The notes below the pieces were generated by a model. That model did not search any database. It was given only the letters and a program-made list of their open reading frames with translations, and had not been told where the DNA came from. From CALKKN01 sp041571375 (GTDB lineage: Bacteria; Pseudomonadota; Gammaproteobacteria; Xanthomonadales; SZUA-36), in contig JBFFUJ010000148.1 of assembly GCA_041571375.1 (NCBI GenBank), positions 1 to 6,279 on the forward strand: DNA of 6,279 bases. Direction: 5' to 3'. This document shows, one piece after another, positions 6,172-6,279 of this stretch (position 1 is the stretch's first letter; each line of letters starts with the position of its first letter). A program made the translations under genes and the position numbers.

Positions 6172-6279
6172 ATGAGTCACCCCACACAGCCGCCACGATC
6201 CCGATACACCCGCCGATCGACGGCCGCGGAGGTCACCGAAGGCGTCGACCTCCGCGGCCGGACCATCCTGATCACCGGC
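6172..6279 (+). CDS. Short-chain dehydrogenase/reductase, N-terminal part (3' end outside window)
   Basis: Only 36 codons are in the window. The peptide ends in STAAEVTEGVDLRGRTILIT followed by Gly. This fits the opening of classical SDRs of the retinol-dehydrogenase/WWOX-like group, where 'TA.eV..G.DL.Gk..l.TG' leads into the glycine-rich TGxxxGxG cofactor motif. The rest of that motif and the Tyr-x-x-x-Lys catalytic residues lie beyond the edge, so activity, substrate and cofactor preference cannot be judged; NAD(P)-dependent oxidoreduction is expected from the family. The start is supported by ACGGAG nine bases upstream. The gene is divergent from nadB, so the two may share a regulatory gap. 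A perfect 14-bp inverted repeat lies inside codons 17-30, an odd feature so close to a start. Confidence 0.75.
   Translation, partial: MSHPTQPPRSRYTRRSTAAEVTEGVDLRGRTILITG
6221..6260. repeat. Perfect 14-bp inverted repeat, 12-base spacer, inside SDR start
   Basis: CGGCCGCGGAGGTC (6221-6234) is the exact reverse complement of GACCTCCGCGGCCG (6247-6260); the spacer is 6235-6246. The arms fall on codons for TAAEV and VDLRGR of the SDR gene. In RNA it would form a very stable hairpin beginning about 50 bases after the start codon. There is no T-run after it, so it is not a typical terminator. Confidence 0.85.

Overview
This is a GC-rich window, packed with short intergenic gaps. The gene families suggest a Gammaproteobacterium, perhaps a respiratory or chemolithotrophic one. 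The basis is a DUF3025 gene, an L-aspartate oxidase of E. coli type, a monohaem cytochrome c lipoprotein, and a fused aminoglycoside-phosphotransferase-like/P-loop kinase. This placement is inferred from family content only; there is no rRNA or other phylogenetic marker. I see no mobile element, tRNA, rRNA, CRISPR array or prophage gene. No gene-free stretch exceeds about 145 bases.

Layout, left to right. (1) Bases 1-658, plus strand: the 3' part of a CHAD-domain gene whose start lies outside the window. (2) Bases 625-3450, minus strand: a probable three-gene operon, read right to left. It holds a cytochrome c lipoprotein (2965-3450), a Mut7-C RNase-like protein with an N-terminal ubiquitin-like domain (2163-2960, probable TTG start), and a fused APH-like/AAA_33 kinase (625-2166). 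The cytochrome and Mut7-C genes are about 4 bases apart. The Mut7-C and kinase genes overlap as ATGA. The kinase gene also overlaps the CHAD gene tail to tail by 34 bases. (3) Bases 3548-4369, minus: a DUF3025 protein of unknown function. (4) Bases 4511-6064, minus: nadB, L-aspartate oxidase, with its main catalytic residues present but a shortened C-terminus. (5) Bases 6172-6279, plus: the first 36 codons of a short-chain dehydrogenase/reductase, divergent from nadB and cut by the window end.

Most of this is housekeeping. NadB starts de novo NAD synthesis. The SDR is probably an NAD(P)-dependent oxidoreductase. The cytochrome carries electrons at the membrane. The least explained unit is the cytochrome/Mut7-C/kinase cluster, where an RNase-like protein and a predicted kinase are tightly coupled and neither substrate is known. 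The most striking sequence structure is a perfect 14-bp inverted repeat with a 12-base spacer inside the start of the SDR reading frame. Regulatory candidates are a degenerate FNR/Dnr-like box before the cytochrome gene and a possible promoter set so close to nadB that its mRNA could be nearly leaderless. Both are weak and are marked so.
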